Positions 51,083-63,993 of a stretch of DNA of 64,000 bases are shown in pieces. Where the stretch lies: assembly GCA_015499995.1 (NCBI GenBank), contig JADNRV010000003.1:62001-126000 (forward strand), read 5' to 3'. This DNA is from Flammula alnicola (Eukaryota > Basidiomycota > Agaricomycetes > Agaricales > Strophariaceae). The notes under the pieces were generated by a model. That model was not told the DNA's origin. It did not search any database and saw only the letters and a program-made list of their open reading frames with translations. A program made the translations under genes and the position numbers. Every line of letters starts with the position of its first letter. Within the stretch, counting starts at the first letter, position 1.

Positions 51083-52533
51083 TCACAGAGCGTGAACCTC
51101 CTGCTGGGCGGGATGATCCTGGGCAAAAAGGTGTTCTTTCCTGTAGGTGGCAGCTACTCGACGATTTCCAGAGTTGGCAGCACCCGACGGCGGCGCGTAA
51201 GGTTGGTCATAGGAGCTCGACGATGGAATAGAATTTTCAACTGGTTGCAGAGCCGAGGTAGAGCCGTCCACATATGAACCATCCAGATAGGCCATGAAAT
51301 CAAAATTCATATTCTCGTAATCGGCGGCAGGGTAGGAGATTTGTTCAGAGCCGAGGTAATCCCCGGACTGCAGGGGTTGAGCAGTTCCATATGACTCCGG
51401 CGAAAGGTAAGAAGGAGCTTCGTTGAGCGGGGGTAGAGTTCCAACGTTAATTTCAATCTCTCCATTGAAATCAGCGGATAGCGCAAGAGGATCGAAATCG
51501 AGTAGTTGGTATGCTTCGACATGATTGGCAGCAGATAGTTGCGTGTCAACAGGATTCACGCCATTTTCCCGTAGCCAAAGGTCGACTTGATCCATACTGG
51601 GTTGAGGGATGTTGAAGAACAAATGGGGTTGCTAGAGAGCAAGGTGTCAGAAAGCACATTGACGGAAAGAGGATGAAAACGTACGGGCGCCATCAAAGAA
51701 ACATCAGTGTCGTTCAACGAAGGATTATTCCAACTTGAAGACCCTATGTTAGCATTGTCATCGCCCGCGTGGGTGCTGAAGCCCTCATTAGGTTGTTCGT
51801 CGAAATAGTTCCATTCTGTTGACGTCTGGTTGTTAGCTTCATCGGAAGCCTGATCGTCTACTGGCGCGCCCTCTGTGGCACGATCTTCGACTGTAGCGAC
51901 TTCTGCGGACGGCACTGGAGGCAAAGAGAGGATAGGGAAAGGCAACGGTGAAATGGGCGTGTTGAGTAATGTCGATGGGAAGGCATTGAAGGGCGATGGG
52001 GAGGCGGAACTCTCAGTAGTACCAAGAGAATTGGAGGCGGATCCCGAAGCTTCAGGAGGATCAGGACTGGGTGAGGATGCCGCGGAGAGAGGAGGTGAAG
52101 GGCCACCAGGACCGTAGCGCAGGTCGGGAATGTAGTAAGGTGCCGCACGGGCAAGACGCGGGGCAGGTTTGGGAATGTCAGGCATGGCGCTCACGCTGAC
52201 CTGGCGCGTCTTCTTCAACTGCTTCGCGGTCTCCTTCTTCTCTTTCTCGAGGGCTCTGAGGCGCTCCTTTTCCTCCTTCTTCTTGGGTCTGTACTTGTAA
52301 TCGGGGTATTTGAGTCTGTGCAAAGCTTTGGCTTCTTCGGCGAGTCTGTCGTAATAGGCGCGAGACTGTTCATTGAGGCCTCGCCACATCACGTTAATGA
52401 TTCGGGAAAATTCGCCTTGGGAGCGTCGAGGTTCTCCAGGGGCAACGGGAGGGATGACTTTGAGCATGGCGCGACGGAAGATGATCCAGGCATTGGGAGG
52501 ACGAGGAGGATTGGGTCTCCCATCGTCACTCAT
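51083..52533 (-). CDS. HMG-box (MATA_HMG type) transcription factor
   Basis: Start M-S-D-D-G-R-P-N-P-P at 52533. Residues 9-80 form a single HMG box: R-P-P-N-A-W-I-I-F-R-R-A-M-L-K, Q-G-E-F-S-R-I-I-N-V-M-W-R-G-L-N, Y-Y-D-R-L-A-E-E-A-K, H-R-L-K-Y-P-D-Y-K-Y-R-P-K, the pattern of fungal mating-type-like sequence-specific HMG domains. A Lys/Glu helix (K-K-K-E-E-K-E-R-L-R-A-L) follows, then a long Pro/Ser-rich and acidic region suited to activation. One intron of about 55 nt near 51630-51685 separates the last exon. About 465 residues. Such proteins control development or mating genes; no specific target can be assigned, and it is not near a visible mating-type locus. Confidence 0.85.
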
Positions 52534-52902
52534 GGTGGACGAGAAGCAAACAAGGGAGGGAAGGTGGAAGAGATGGGAGAGGGTACGGAAATAAAGAGAG
52601 AGAAAGACCAACGGTCCTCGTTATTGCTATCCCTTATTTGGTTGATTGCCTTTGTTTGTACCACCACCTTAGCAGTGCCACGTGACTTATATAACCAACG
52701 AGCGAGGTGCGTTAACATACTGGTACAAATGGTTACATCGTGCTCATACTGTTAAGAATCGAGAGGAACAAGGGGTGAAGTGAAGAGCCCCAAGAAATTC
52801 TGGACATGAAAAAGAGAGCAAAGAGTGAAATGGAATGAATCGAATCATAGCAAATGGGTGTTGGAAGCTCGAGTCTTTTTAAACCCATGGTGTGCAAGGT
52901 GA

Positions 52903-53819
52903 TCAGTAGCCTCCTGCTGTGGTCAAGAGCAATTAGTTTTGGACTCTGAAGCAAATTCAATTGACGAACCTTGGTATCCACTTCCGCCACTGTAGCCTCC
53001 GCCGCCGCTGTTGCCGCCGCCATATCCACCTTGCCCGTATCCACCGCTTCCACCACCGTATCCGCCGGAGCCTCCTCCTCCTTGGTAGCCGCCTCCTCCT
53101 TGGTAACCTCCTCCTCCTTGGTAGCCTCCGCCTCCACCTGAACGTGAGTCAACGATATTTTTACCTCGAAAACGAAAGAATACTCACTGCCGCCGCCGCC
53201 GTATCCTCCTCCACCACCTCCGGAGTATCCTATGGACGAAAATAGACTCAGAAACACGAAAAAATCATGATCAGAAAAATTGCGGACCTCCTCCGCCGCC
53301 GCCGCCTCCACCGCGAGCGTTAGCCAGGTTAACTTTGATGCGACGACCATCCAGTTCCTGCTCATTCAATCCACCGATAGCAGCATCGGCCTCTTGGGGA
53401 GAGCTATAAGTAACAAAACCGAATCCACGGGAGCGACCAGTATCACGGTCGCGCATAACGATGGACTAGACGAGAATCGGTCAACTTATTCTTACGCGGA
53501 GCAGTCATAACAGCAAGCGCGCAAGACATATCGGGAAGAGAGAGAGATAAGATAGCGTACATCTAGGACCTGACCAAACTCGGAAAATGCCTATAATTGG
53601 GAACATATGCGATAAGACACAACGATGGGGCAATAGCAGGCAGAACTGCGTATCGAGATCACACTGACTTGGCGAAGCGTATCATCCGTCGTGTTCCAAC
53701 TCAAATTGCTACATGAGGTATCAAATAACTATTAGTCGAGCTCCTCCCGAGGAAAGGAGAAGCTGTGGGGAACTCGAGGCGAATGCACAGACTGACCCAA
53801 CATAAACTTTCGAAGACAT
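52903..53819 (-). CDS. Glycine-rich RNA-binding protein (single RRM)
   Basis: Small GRP-type RNA-binding protein, usually linked to RNA chaperoning and stress. The first exon gives M-S-S-K-V-Y-V-G and joins [13 protein letters not shown] (RNP2 region), then [29 protein letters not shown] (RNP1), [21 protein letters not shown]. The C-terminal exons are Gly/Tyr/Gln repeats (G-G-Y-Q-G-G-G tandem, bases 53070-53140) and the last exon adds only A-G-G-Y before the stop at 52903. Seven or so exons, several under 50 nt, which leaves room for alternative splicing of the Gly-rich end. Confidence 0.93.
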
Positions 53820-54535
53820 CACGACGATCTCTTACAATAGCGAAACCTGATATACGAGACCTGAACGAAACCGAGACCGAAAACTCGTAACGAAGGACAG
53901 TGGTGGTTGGAAGGTAAGGAGAGGAAGAACAGACTTCGATGAAAATAGCTTTATATACCTCCTCCAAACGATTCGGACTCCGCTGTTACCTCATCCATTC
54001 CATTCCGCCAAGGAGCATTGAGCCCGCTCGACGAAGATTTTCCGCCTCCCGCTGACCCACTCTCCAACCCGAGCATTTGCCACAGGTCTCACTTTATAAT
54101 TCCTTGAATCCATCGATTGTGATCACAAAATCAGATAGTATTATTATGAGGTTTGTACGTGGGCATGGAGCATTTTTCATTAAAGCAGCCGGAACCTGGC
54201 ACATGTCCAGCTGAGCCCAGACACTGAGACAGCCGCACATACCACATGGGGAATTCCTTGTGACAACCCACTTGACAAATACTTGCTTCGAAAGCTTGTT
54301 CAAGATAGGATGTCAAACAGTGACATTGAATGCATGAGAACAGTAAACGTAGAGTATGGTAAGTGTATCTGGAAAGTCGTGATGAAAATGGGGTAGATGT
54401 GATATGAAATATGGCAAGTCTAACGCATGAATGTGGCAAGGCATGAATGTAAGTCGTAAAAATCGTGAAACTGGAGAAAATAGTAAGGAAAAGAATGGCA
54501 AGGTGAAGGTAAAACAGAAGGAAAGAATGTCGCCA
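53820..54535. other. Intergenic, RRM promoter and ABC gene 3' flank
   Basis: About 715 bp; C/T-rich on the minus strand near the RRM start. No gene or repeat recognised. Confidence 0.4.
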
Positions 54536-57500
54536 TTACATGGAACCTTTCTTATTCTTATCCTTCTTATCCTTCTTATCCTTCTTCTTGAGCTTGCCCT
54601 TGATATCGTCACTAGTGATGCTGGCAGCTGGGCTGTCATTCGAAGCACGTGCACTGCTACCTTCTGCTCGAGTGTTTGCATCATCGATAGATACTCTTGG
54701 AGATTGGTCGCGCTTGAAGCCAGGTATGCCGGGGATGATGGATGTCGAGGAACCCTGTCGTCGGGTAGTCAACGAAATGCGTCGGGCCAAACGTTGGAAA
54801 TTCTGGGAAGAGATACGTTTCCTCTTGGGTTCGCTTTCAGGATCTGGTGTCCCTGTGCGCGATGGAGGAGAGTTGACACTGGCGCCAAAAGTAACAGCTG
54901 GTGTTGGAATGGGAACAGGTGCGGGGGTTTCTTCTCTTTGAATGTCAGATTGACTATCTCTTGAAGTGGGAAATGCTATCGGAGGAGAAAGAGGTGTTGG
55001 GGAATGAATAAGGACATCAGAAATCTTGGTCACTTGGTCATCCGGAACTTCAAATGGAGCAGGAAGGTCAGCCTGCGGCTGTTGAGCTTCAGATGGGATA
55101 GATGGAGCCGGGTCTAAAGTAGCTTCCGCTGGAGAGAGCGCAGCATCAGGTTTGTGATATGATTCACGCTCGGCCATGATCTCGGAAGATACTGGCTCAG
55201 CAGGCACTTCAGGAACTTCGGTCGTCTCTTCGGCTTCAGCAATTTCTGCTGTCTCGACGTCGTATACTGAAACTTCCTTCTTGACGCTGCTGCCGCCAAT
55301 AGAAACTGCAGGGTCGTCTGTGGAAGACACTTGATCCGCCCACATTGAAGCAAATATTCCGCCAAGCTCCATCAACTCTTTGAAGCTGCCTTGCTCGTGA
55401 ATTTGACCATCCTTCAGTACGAGAATGCTAGAGCAGTATCAATGTGCTGTCCTTCATGAATTCAATCTAAAACTCACACGTCTGCAGAGGCAATTGTCTA
55501 GATTACGCATTTCAAAAATTGTCAAACAGTAGCATCTCCTGAAAGTCGGGAGCACTTACAGATAACCTATGGGCAATCGACAACGAAGATCGACCCTTGA
55601 CAAGATTTTGGAGGGCCTTTTGTATATCCTTCTCGGTAGACGTATCCAGGGCGCTAACAATTCATCAATTGGGGTATCTTGTTGACGAACATTAGAGTTC
55701 GCTTACCTCGTAGCTTCATCCAAAAGCAAGATGGGAGGGTTTTTCAACAGAGTTCTAGCGATGGCCACGCGCTGCTTTTCGCCGCCGCTCAACCTCACGC
55801 CGCGTTCTCCGACTTTGGTATTATAGCCTGGGTAAAGTAAGCGACTTGTATTATGACTTCCAAGAGCTCCGGCTACATACCGTCAGGGAAGCTCAAGATT
55901 CTGTCGTGCATCTGGGCGGATTTTGCCGCCGTTTCGATCTCTTCGAGACTTGATCCAAATTTCCCATAGCTAGAAAAAATTTCAGGAAATAACAAAGAAA
56001 GATAAAGATAATTACGCACCCGATGTTGTAACCAATGCTCGAGTTGAACAGAACGGAATCTTGAGGAACTACTCCGATTGCTTGACGCAGACTTTTTTGA
56101 GTAACATCCCTGAAGTAATAGAGGTCAAAGACTAGATCCTATGGAACCATCTGGATGTTAGGTATACCTGATATCTTGACCATCGATAAGAATTCTTCCC
56201 TGTCCTTCGCCCAGATCATAGAAACGATACAAAAGGCGCAAAACGGTAGATTTTCCTGCTCCAGATTCTCCGACAAGGGCTACGGAGGATCCCTTGGGAA
56301 CCTTGAAAGAAACTCCGTTAAGTGCAGATGTACGCCCCTGATCGTATGAGAAATGCACGCCCTCTATGAAGTTCATTAATATTCTCCTATCTCCTAAAAT
56401 TAAAGATTAAGGGACAAACCAAATTCAATCTCGCCATCATAAACAACGAGATTAGGGGCATTCTCTTTGTCGTTAACCTCCGTCGGCTCGTTCAAGAGAG
56501 CAAGTAGTTTTTCAGTATCAACCAGCGACTGATTTACTGAACGATAGATGTAACCCAGTTGATTCAAGGGTCCATACAACTGATCCATGACATATATTTG
56601 GCATATGAAAATGGCAAGACAAACTAATATAACTCACCTGAGCAAGGTAGGTTATGAAAATAATAAATTTGCTTGCTTGATGTTTAGCTCCAGAGGTTAT
56701 TTCACGGGCGACCATGAGAGAGCCAATCAAGAGTCCTGATGTCTAATATCAACCAAGGATGAGGTCATAAACATCTTCAATATGTAGAAAAGAACTTGCA
56801 ATAATGAAGTTTTGCACTAAATTTAAGAGGTTCAAGGATACTGGAGGCAGATGTTAATAGCAAAAATGTATGGATATGTGTGTACACCCACCGATGACTT
56901 TGTACTCCAGAGCCTGATATTCCCGAATGGCTTCACTATATCGTTGGCCCTCGTGTTCTTCGCCCCCGAAATATTTGACTGTCTCGTAGTTGAGTAGACA
57001 ATCTGTATGGATACCGCGAGTCACCTAGATGGAAAAAATTAGTGATATTCCGTGCATTCATTAGGGTCTGCCCTTACAATATCGCGTTCATTCATTTGGC
57101 GCCTCAAGCGCGTTCGCCACTGTGTAAGAATGACGCTAGCAGCGACTGCAAAGATGTGTGAGCCTTAGTCACGGAAAAGGGGCGAGAGACGTACCATATG
57201 CAAACATGACTATGAAAATGACTAGGGCAAGTGTCCATTTGAAGATTATACAGAAAGCAACCAACGCAACGAGGATGTCGATGAATGTGGGGAAAATACT
57301 AAACAGGATTAACTATAGGGAGATTAGTTCCATTGATGCTAATCGGAATGAGAGTTCAACAAAGAACTCACTTCGAGCGTATGGTTAATGGCAGCGCCAC
57401 GGTCCAACACACGAAGAACTTCTCCAGTCTTGCGATGAGTGTGCCAAGCATATGATAAATTAAGTAGATGGTCAAAGGATAGCTGCGACATCTCTGATAT

Positions 57501-58924
57501 ACCAAATAAGAAGGCAAGAAACAATGAAAACTTGAGTAAATTACTCACCTCGATCCGAATATTGCATGACAGGCGCCCAAAGACACTTCCGAGACACTCA
57601 TGCATTAGCAACATCGTAAGGCATTGCAAGTCAAGACACATACATCTCGTATGGCGGATAAACCTCCACTTCCTTGCAAGAAGCGTAAGCCAGCGTATCC
57701 GAACAAGTATGGCCAAGGAGATTGGTTGGATTGGCCCTCGAGAATGCTGATAAGTTTTCCCAAAGTGAGGGGCATAGCCAAATTGATTACGCGTCCCAGG
57801 AGAAGAATGATGATGCATAGAAGCTATCAAATATATCCCCAGGTTAGGCATGACTGTTAAATGTCATATAACCACTCACAGCGAGGAATTGTAAAGACGA
57901 ATTTTTCTTTGGCCACAGGTGGGGGCTGAGTCGACGAATACGTCTCCAAATCTCGGACCACGATGGTTCAAATGATATCTCAGGCTTCGCATCCGCCTGA
58001 GAGATGAAATATGTCAGACGATAGCTACTCCTGAAGCATTAAGTTTTGTCCTTACCTTGGTGTCCGGGCCTGTGGATGGCGCAGGAGTCGCTGCACGAGT
58101 AGCAGGGGTCGAGCGCGGCAGATTGGATCGAGTAGCACGGAATGTACCATACTTGCTGCTTTCGGCGTTGAGGCCAGAGACGCCGGCCATTCCGGCTGAC
58201 GGACGGACGCCGGCGGCAGGAGGAAGTAAAAATGTGGATGTCGTGGGCTCGGGTGTTTCGACGTCGTCGAATGATTCTACAGAATTGTAGGTCACGCGAG
58301 GGGACATCAAACCGGCCAGTAATGGAAGGAAAAGAACCACTCGGAAGGCAGGGAAAATAATATGTACTAAAGTGCGAATAGAAAATACGGGTGCTTCAAG
58401 GATTGTTATATTAGTATATGCTGGAGCGATACCATTGATTTGAGTCACGTACGAACTTCTCCTTGACGGAGGTGCAGCGCAAGCAGCACTGTTAGGCTTG
58501 CATCAAGCGCTAAAGCGGCAGCAATGGCCACTTTGATTCTTTTCAACGACCATACTTCAAGCCCGTGGATATCCTTCCACGTTCCAAGGGCAGCTAACCC
58601 GGAAAATGCAATGAGGCCGGTGACGGTGTTGATTGGAATCCCCGAATGACGCGGCCAGTCATGATCCAAAATGGCGAAAACAACAAAGGAAAGACCATCC
58701 AGAAGATAGGTCAAAGAAACGAGAGACAGGAAAGTTAATATGAGAGCACGTCTCGGAACGGCAGTGGCGACGACTACAGGAGTAATGGGTGAAGGTGAAC
58801 CCAGAGTTGGAGGTTGTGGGTGGATAACAAGTAAAGATAAAGCAGAAAAGAGGACGATTGCTGGGGAAAGAATGCGAGCAACAAAGGTAGGAAGCAGGGG
58901 AGTCGCCATCTCTAAGACCATCAT
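54536..58924 (-). CDS. Half-size ABC transporter, Hmt1/ABCB6/Atm1 type, with long C-terminal extension
   Basis: Relatives export thiol or metal conjugates into the vacuole (Hmt1) or from mitochondria (Atm1). An N-terminal set of extra helices ([25 protein letters not shown]) before the core favours Hmt1/ABCB6. The core has [30 protein letters not shown] and [12 protein letters not shown]. The nucleotide-binding domain shows Walker [11 protein letters not shown]-loop V-V-P-Q-D-S-V-L-F, signature L-S-G-G-E-K-Q-R, Walker [13 protein letters not shown] and H-loop I-A-H-R-L-S-T. After W-A-D-Q-V-S-S comes an unusual tail of about 270 residues, acidic then Ser/Pro-rich, ending in a Lys/Asp cluster. 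ATG at 58924 (or 58909) chosen; about 15 introns. Confidence 0.9.
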
Positions 58925-60320
58925 AAGAGTAGTCAAGGTTGGCTGAAGAGGCTTCCTGAGCCGTGCGCGTGAGCTCTAACGATGAGCGAAGAAAAGAATA
59001 CAACTTCTATCATGTCACGTGGTTCGTTTTACTGGACCCTTGATGGTGCATTGCCATGAGGCTCAGCGCTCAGGGACTGACTCCTATCTGTAGGCCGAAC
59101 AAGCGACTTGTGCAAGGGGAAACGAAGATAACAGTCTCTTCGACTCTCAAGGCATACCCCTCACCGCTCACAGCAAATTTAATATATCGTGTCTATACAT
59201 TTACTACTTAGCACAAGCTGGAGCTACCAGGAGCTTATCCTAGATTCTTGATTGTTCAAAAAACCCAACGAGCAACCTTTGTGAGAAGCAACAGGAGGCA
59301 ACTCGCTTCCTCGAGCGTGGGATTGACCGGAAAGGCTTAAGTACCAGTACAGTAACACCGAGGTCCGAAATCCACATTTATGGGATGAACTTACATGCGA
59401 ACCAATAGGCGCTCACACCTGGGGACCGGGAACTCGCTCCTGAATCCTGATCCTCAAGTCGGCGGACGAGTTATGAAGGCACTCCGGCGCAGCTCATGCG
59501 ATGGCCGGGTGGATGGACAAGTCATGCTGTGTAATTATAATAGGCGAAGGAGTTGTATTGAACTGGCCGTGCCATACCCACTTGGAGTTTCGTCCATTCG
59601 AGTGTAGCTTTGGGTGTAGGTGCAGTGCTGTACTAAGCTACGAGCACGGCTCGTCTGGATATATGTAACGCCGTCCGTCCCCATCAGTAAATCCTGCGCA
59701 CGATACGGTGAGCTGCAAAATAAATTGAGAATAGATACATGTTAAAGACCTTGCCACCAGAGTAGATTTTGGAAAGGCTTCATATTGAAAGGATTTCCTA
59801 GCGGCCCAAAGCCTCCCGAAATATATCGTATTTGAGGTATCGATATTGTTATATCTCTGTTATTCACGCAACGACATTGGTCCTAATTCATCACACGTCA
59901 GACAAGTTCACGCTTGTAGTTGAGCAATATACCAGTCTTACCTCTTTAATCCAGCGTAGCTCCATCTGTTATGGTCAAACTTGCCCAATCTTTCTTCCAA
60001 CTTCAATTCAAGAAAGACATCTGAAGGAATTTTCTCATTCTGTCGACAAAGGCAGAGGTACAGCACTAGTTATTCGCTCGGTATGAGGGAAATAAGAGCA
60101 AGTACTGCAGCTCGTCGGAAAGGCTGGTGGATTCAGAGGGACCGGGAAGTCTGTATAGAGGACAAAGGCGTTGGTGGTCGGCAAATAGAACTTTCCAAGC
60201 CGGCGAAGATCAGTGATACAAGATAAAGGGATGGCTTTCTATGCATAACGACCATTGGCAAGGCAGTCTAATGAGAGAGAAAAGGCGTACAAGACTCATG
60301 CCGCCCTATGGTCATCACCA
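58925..60320. other. Long gene-free stretch
   Basis: About 1.4 kb between the ABC transporter start and the 3' end of the next minus-strand gene. Only ORFs below 85 codons, none with domains. I looked for tRNA B-box-like patterns and repeated blocks and saw none. It is longer than other spacers here and could hold a non-coding RNA or an old element remnant. Confidence 0.35.
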
Positions 60321-60644
60321 TTACGTCTTCAACCCATCCAACAAATCTTCATATTTGTTTCGAACTTCCTCGATTTTGGCTCCTTGCGTCTCTACTTTCC
60401 CAGAGTCGTGAAGCCTTATCGCGGCTCGAGATACCCGAATGTACTCGTAGGAAGTTGATACGGAAGAATCCACTGAAGTGTTGAGGGATGCTGCTCCTAC
60501 GTCTGAACCACGATCCGAGTCGTTTGTCGTCGATATTTTGAATAACTCTGAGATATCGCGTCCTGAGGCCCGGAGAACGGCAAGGTCGCGTAAAACATCT
60601 GACAAAGGCAGCGGCTTGACTGGAGGTTTCGGTTTTGTCGACAT
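60321..60644 (-). CDS. Small hypothetical protein, 107 aa
   Basis: Intronless frame from the ATG at 60644 (M-S-T-K-P-K-P-P-V-K-P-L-P-L-S-D-V-L) to 60321; an upstream in-frame ATG at 60737 gives a poor, unlikely leader. It has a Pro/Lys-rich start, a helix L-R-D-L-A-V-L-R-A-S-G-R-D-I, a Ser/Asp-rich middle, and a charged helical end (I-E-E-V-R-N-K-Y-E-D-L-L-D-G-L). No family recognised. Divergent from NAD kinase. Confidence 0.5.
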   Translation of the reverse strand: MSTKPKPPVKPLPLSDVLRDLAVLRASGRDISELFKISTTNDSDRGSDVGAASLNTSVDSSVSTSYEYIRVSRAAIRLHDSGKVETQGAKIEEVRNKYEDLLDGLKT

Positions 60645-61139
60645 GATAGTTAACAATGAAGTTGAACTTGCCAGGATGATCAAGGGACTTGACAGCTTTG
60701 TTGTTTGAATTGAATCACGATGCCATTGGACGCTCATTCAGGAATCGGGATCGTCGGACCAATTATCTGTAACTACCAACAGATGGATGCCAGGAGCCGC
60801 CTGGCACCAACGGAAATATATTCGAATATTATTGGCTACAGGCTATTGGTGCGGCGAGATTGCGAACCAGAGAGGCAACAGTTGATCAAGATCATTACAT
60901 ATATACCCCGAATCCTTCCCAACATATTTTACATCCATCTTCGAGGTCAGAAACAATCCCCTGAGAGCTGTGGAAACGCTCGTCGTCTGGACAACCAACC
61001 AGCCCCCTCATAAACGTGCGCTGGACAAAATCAACCAGCAAACGACGGTAAGCAACACTTTGAGATGGGTTATTAGAATACTGACACCTTTCAAAGAATC
61101 CTTAGCCAGACCAACCCAGCACTCTACGTATACGTAGCC
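60645..61139. promoter_or_regulatory. Divergent promoter region, small gene / NAD kinase
   Basis: About 495 bp between opposite start codons; no specific motif recognised. Confidence 0.35.
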
Positions 61140-63993
61140 ATGTCCCAATCGCTGACAGATGTTCAGCAACTACGCTCACCGGATGTAGAAACCTTCTCGA
61201 CTCCACCAACAACTCCTGGTTCTGCTCTCTTTGCTGGAAAGGCCGTCATCCCCCATCCTTATCGCGAAGAAATAGCAGACCAACTTCGCTTCACATAGAT
61301 CATAAACAGTCGGACTGGAACCCTGATATCGAGGTCACCGCCTCTCCCGAGCTGAACAAGAAACTAAACGGCGGACCGTCACCATCTCCCATGGCCCACG
61401 ATCCCACCGTAATTCCACCATCTCCGAAGTCATCTCATCATATGCCGCAAAATCTTAAACCTGTCAATTCACCTTGCTTCGTCCATTCTCATCTCGATAA
61501 AGGGGCCCAATTAACTGATTGGCTCCACAATAAGCAATCCATCGTCGTCGACAACAGCGATCTCGGCGTCGCGAAATCTCTCCAACGGCTAGCCAGTCCA
61601 GGCGGCCGCACCAGCTCCGCCTTTTCACCGAAACCGTCTGGGTTCGGTTCTGGACACGACAGTAATGACGACGAGGATGAATTTGTCGGCAGTTTAACGA
61701 AACGCCTGGCAGAGACGGCTGTAGGAGTGCGCGAGATGAGTAAGCAGCTGGGTGCGTTTTTCGAAGTTATTATTCGCAGCACCACCTAACGCCATCTTAG
61801 GTCGTGCCCGTGTCCAATCTAATATCCAGAACATCCTAATTGTCACGAAAGCCCGAGACAACCGACTTATCCAATTGACTCGGGAGTTGGCGCTTTATCT
61901 CATGCTCAAACACAGACGCGGATCTAAACGAGGACTGGTGGTGTATGTCAACTCTGCCATGACAATGCTCTAGCATTATCCTCATATCTTCGCATTAGAT
62001 ACGTGGACAGTCAACTTCGACACTCCAAGCGTTTCGATGCCGAAGGCATTCAGCGCGATCACCCCGAACTCTTTGTCCCTTTCCCAAGGCGCAGGACTTC
62101 GAGCAGCCAATCCATCTCGTCTATGTCCTCCAATTCCACACATAAGGAAGACCATGAAGAAGGCCAATTGCGATATTGGACCAGCAGCATGTGCAGCCAT
62201 AGCCCGCATTTGTTCGATTTCGTTGTTACTGTAAGCATCTTGTACAACGCTCATTATCCATCTCTCATTCCTTTTCCAGCTGGTGGCGACGGCACTGTAC
62301 TGTTTACCTCGTGGCTATTCCAACACATCGTTCCTCCTGTCCTTCCTTTTGCACTGGGATCTCTGGGTTTCCTCACCAATTTCGACTTCGCAGACCATGA
62401 AGCAGTCATGGACTCCGCCATTGATAACGGTATACGAGTCAATCTTAGGATGCGCTTTACATGCACCGTATACCGCTCTGTCGCTAACGAAAAGGGCAAA
62501 GGAAGAAAAGCGGTGAAAAAGGGCGAAACAGGCGAAATTATATGAAAAATCTCGAAAAGGTGGATGGGAAGCACTCGAAGGTGGCTGGACTGGAGGTTTC
62601 GCCATGGCCGACGGCAAAGCCAGCTCGAAAGATAAGGAGATCATGTGCTTACCACAAGACCTGTTGAGACTTTTGAAGTATTGAATGACGTTGTGGTTGA
62701 CCGTGGGCCGAGTCCTTATGTTTCTCTCCTGGAACTATTCGGTACGTGTATCATTCTCGATTCCTTTGCTTTCCTCATCAAATTCTTGCAGGCGATGAAC
62801 ACCATATGACGACAGTCCAGGCAGACGGATTAACTGTTTCCACGCCTACAGGTTCTACAGCTTATCGGTAATTGATTGCTCTTAAGATGCAATGGCGCAT
62901 GCTAATTTTTTTTCTTCTTATAGTTATCTGCTGGAGGTTCCCTTGTCCATCCAGAGATCCCAGCTATCTTGATTACGCCGATATGTCCCCATACCTTGTC
63001 TTTCCGACCAATGCTCCTTCCCGATAGTATGGAACTTAGAATTTGCGTACCATACAATTCAGGAGCACTGCTTGGGCCTCATTTGATGGAAGAGGCCGCG
63101 TTGAACTCAGGCGTAAGTTACTGTATATTCTATTTCATTTTGAAGGTATTGATTTCATTTCAGAGGGAGACCACATCAAAGTAACAGCATCCAGGTACCC
63201 TTTCCCGACAGTATGCGCCGATAAGCAATCCACGGATGGTTCCATTCTATATCCCGTACGTTGAAGTGGAATGAGCGCGAACGTCAGAAATCCTTTGTGG
63301 TTGTCGAAGAGGGCCCCCCGAAACACCTGGGAAAAGGAGCAAACGTAGTGGAACATCCTCTGAGCGGAAGCTTCACAATCCAAAATACGTTGAGGAGACG
63401 CCAGAAGATGAGGAGGAAGATGAAGTATCTGACGAAGAGGAAGATAAATTCGACATCGACGATTCTTCTCCAGAAGCAGAGTCCAATCTGCAAGGCGCTA
63501 CTCAGACAGCCCGAGAAAGAGCTATAGGCGAGGAGAAAGCCTCGACATTACCGCCGAACATAGCCAAGCATAGAGCCAGGTCTCGGTCTCGGTCTCGGCC
63601 ACCCTCCTCTCACTCTGGAGTCGACTCACCGAGTCGGTATGCGATTCCAGCACCACACCCACCGAATGTGTCTCCTCGCCATGTTGGATTCAACTTACCA
63701 AGCCCACAGTCATCGCATCTTCCTCCCCGGATTCTCTAGTTTCATATGCAGCCCAACAAGGCACCAGAGACGAACTCCATATACCTCATCACTTAGGCGG
63801 AAAGAGTCGGATCCCAAAGGACCGAGAATTTGATTTGGAGACAGTCAAGACCCCTACTCCAGGAGCTCTCGCTCATGGGCGTTCTCGAGGCCATTCCCGC
63901 TCTCGATCTGCGGATCGTCAGCCTGAGCATAGAGCATTTGCGTGTTGGGGTCATGACGAGAGTGATAGCAATGCGAGTGATAGCGAGGCATAA
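61140..63993 (+). CDS. NAD kinase (Utr1/Pos5 family), reading frame broken by about ten single-base losses
   Basis: NAD kinase phosphorylates NAD to NADP. Start [14 protein letters not shown]. Recognisable pieces in order: [50 protein letters not shown] (the catalytic GGDG), [69 protein letters not shown] (written as two motifs), and F-D-G-R-G. An acidic/Arg-Ser tail ends D-S-E-A. Shifts of the same sign occur near 61288, 62281, 62540, 62560, 62650, 62863, 63060, 63236, 63386 and 63714. All motifs intact, so consensus errors are likelier than a pseudogene. Confidence 0.8.

Noticed and set aside
58925..60320. tRNA or small RNA gene in the long spacer
   Set aside because: No cloverleaf arms or B-box-like GTTCGA-type sequence could be found by eye.
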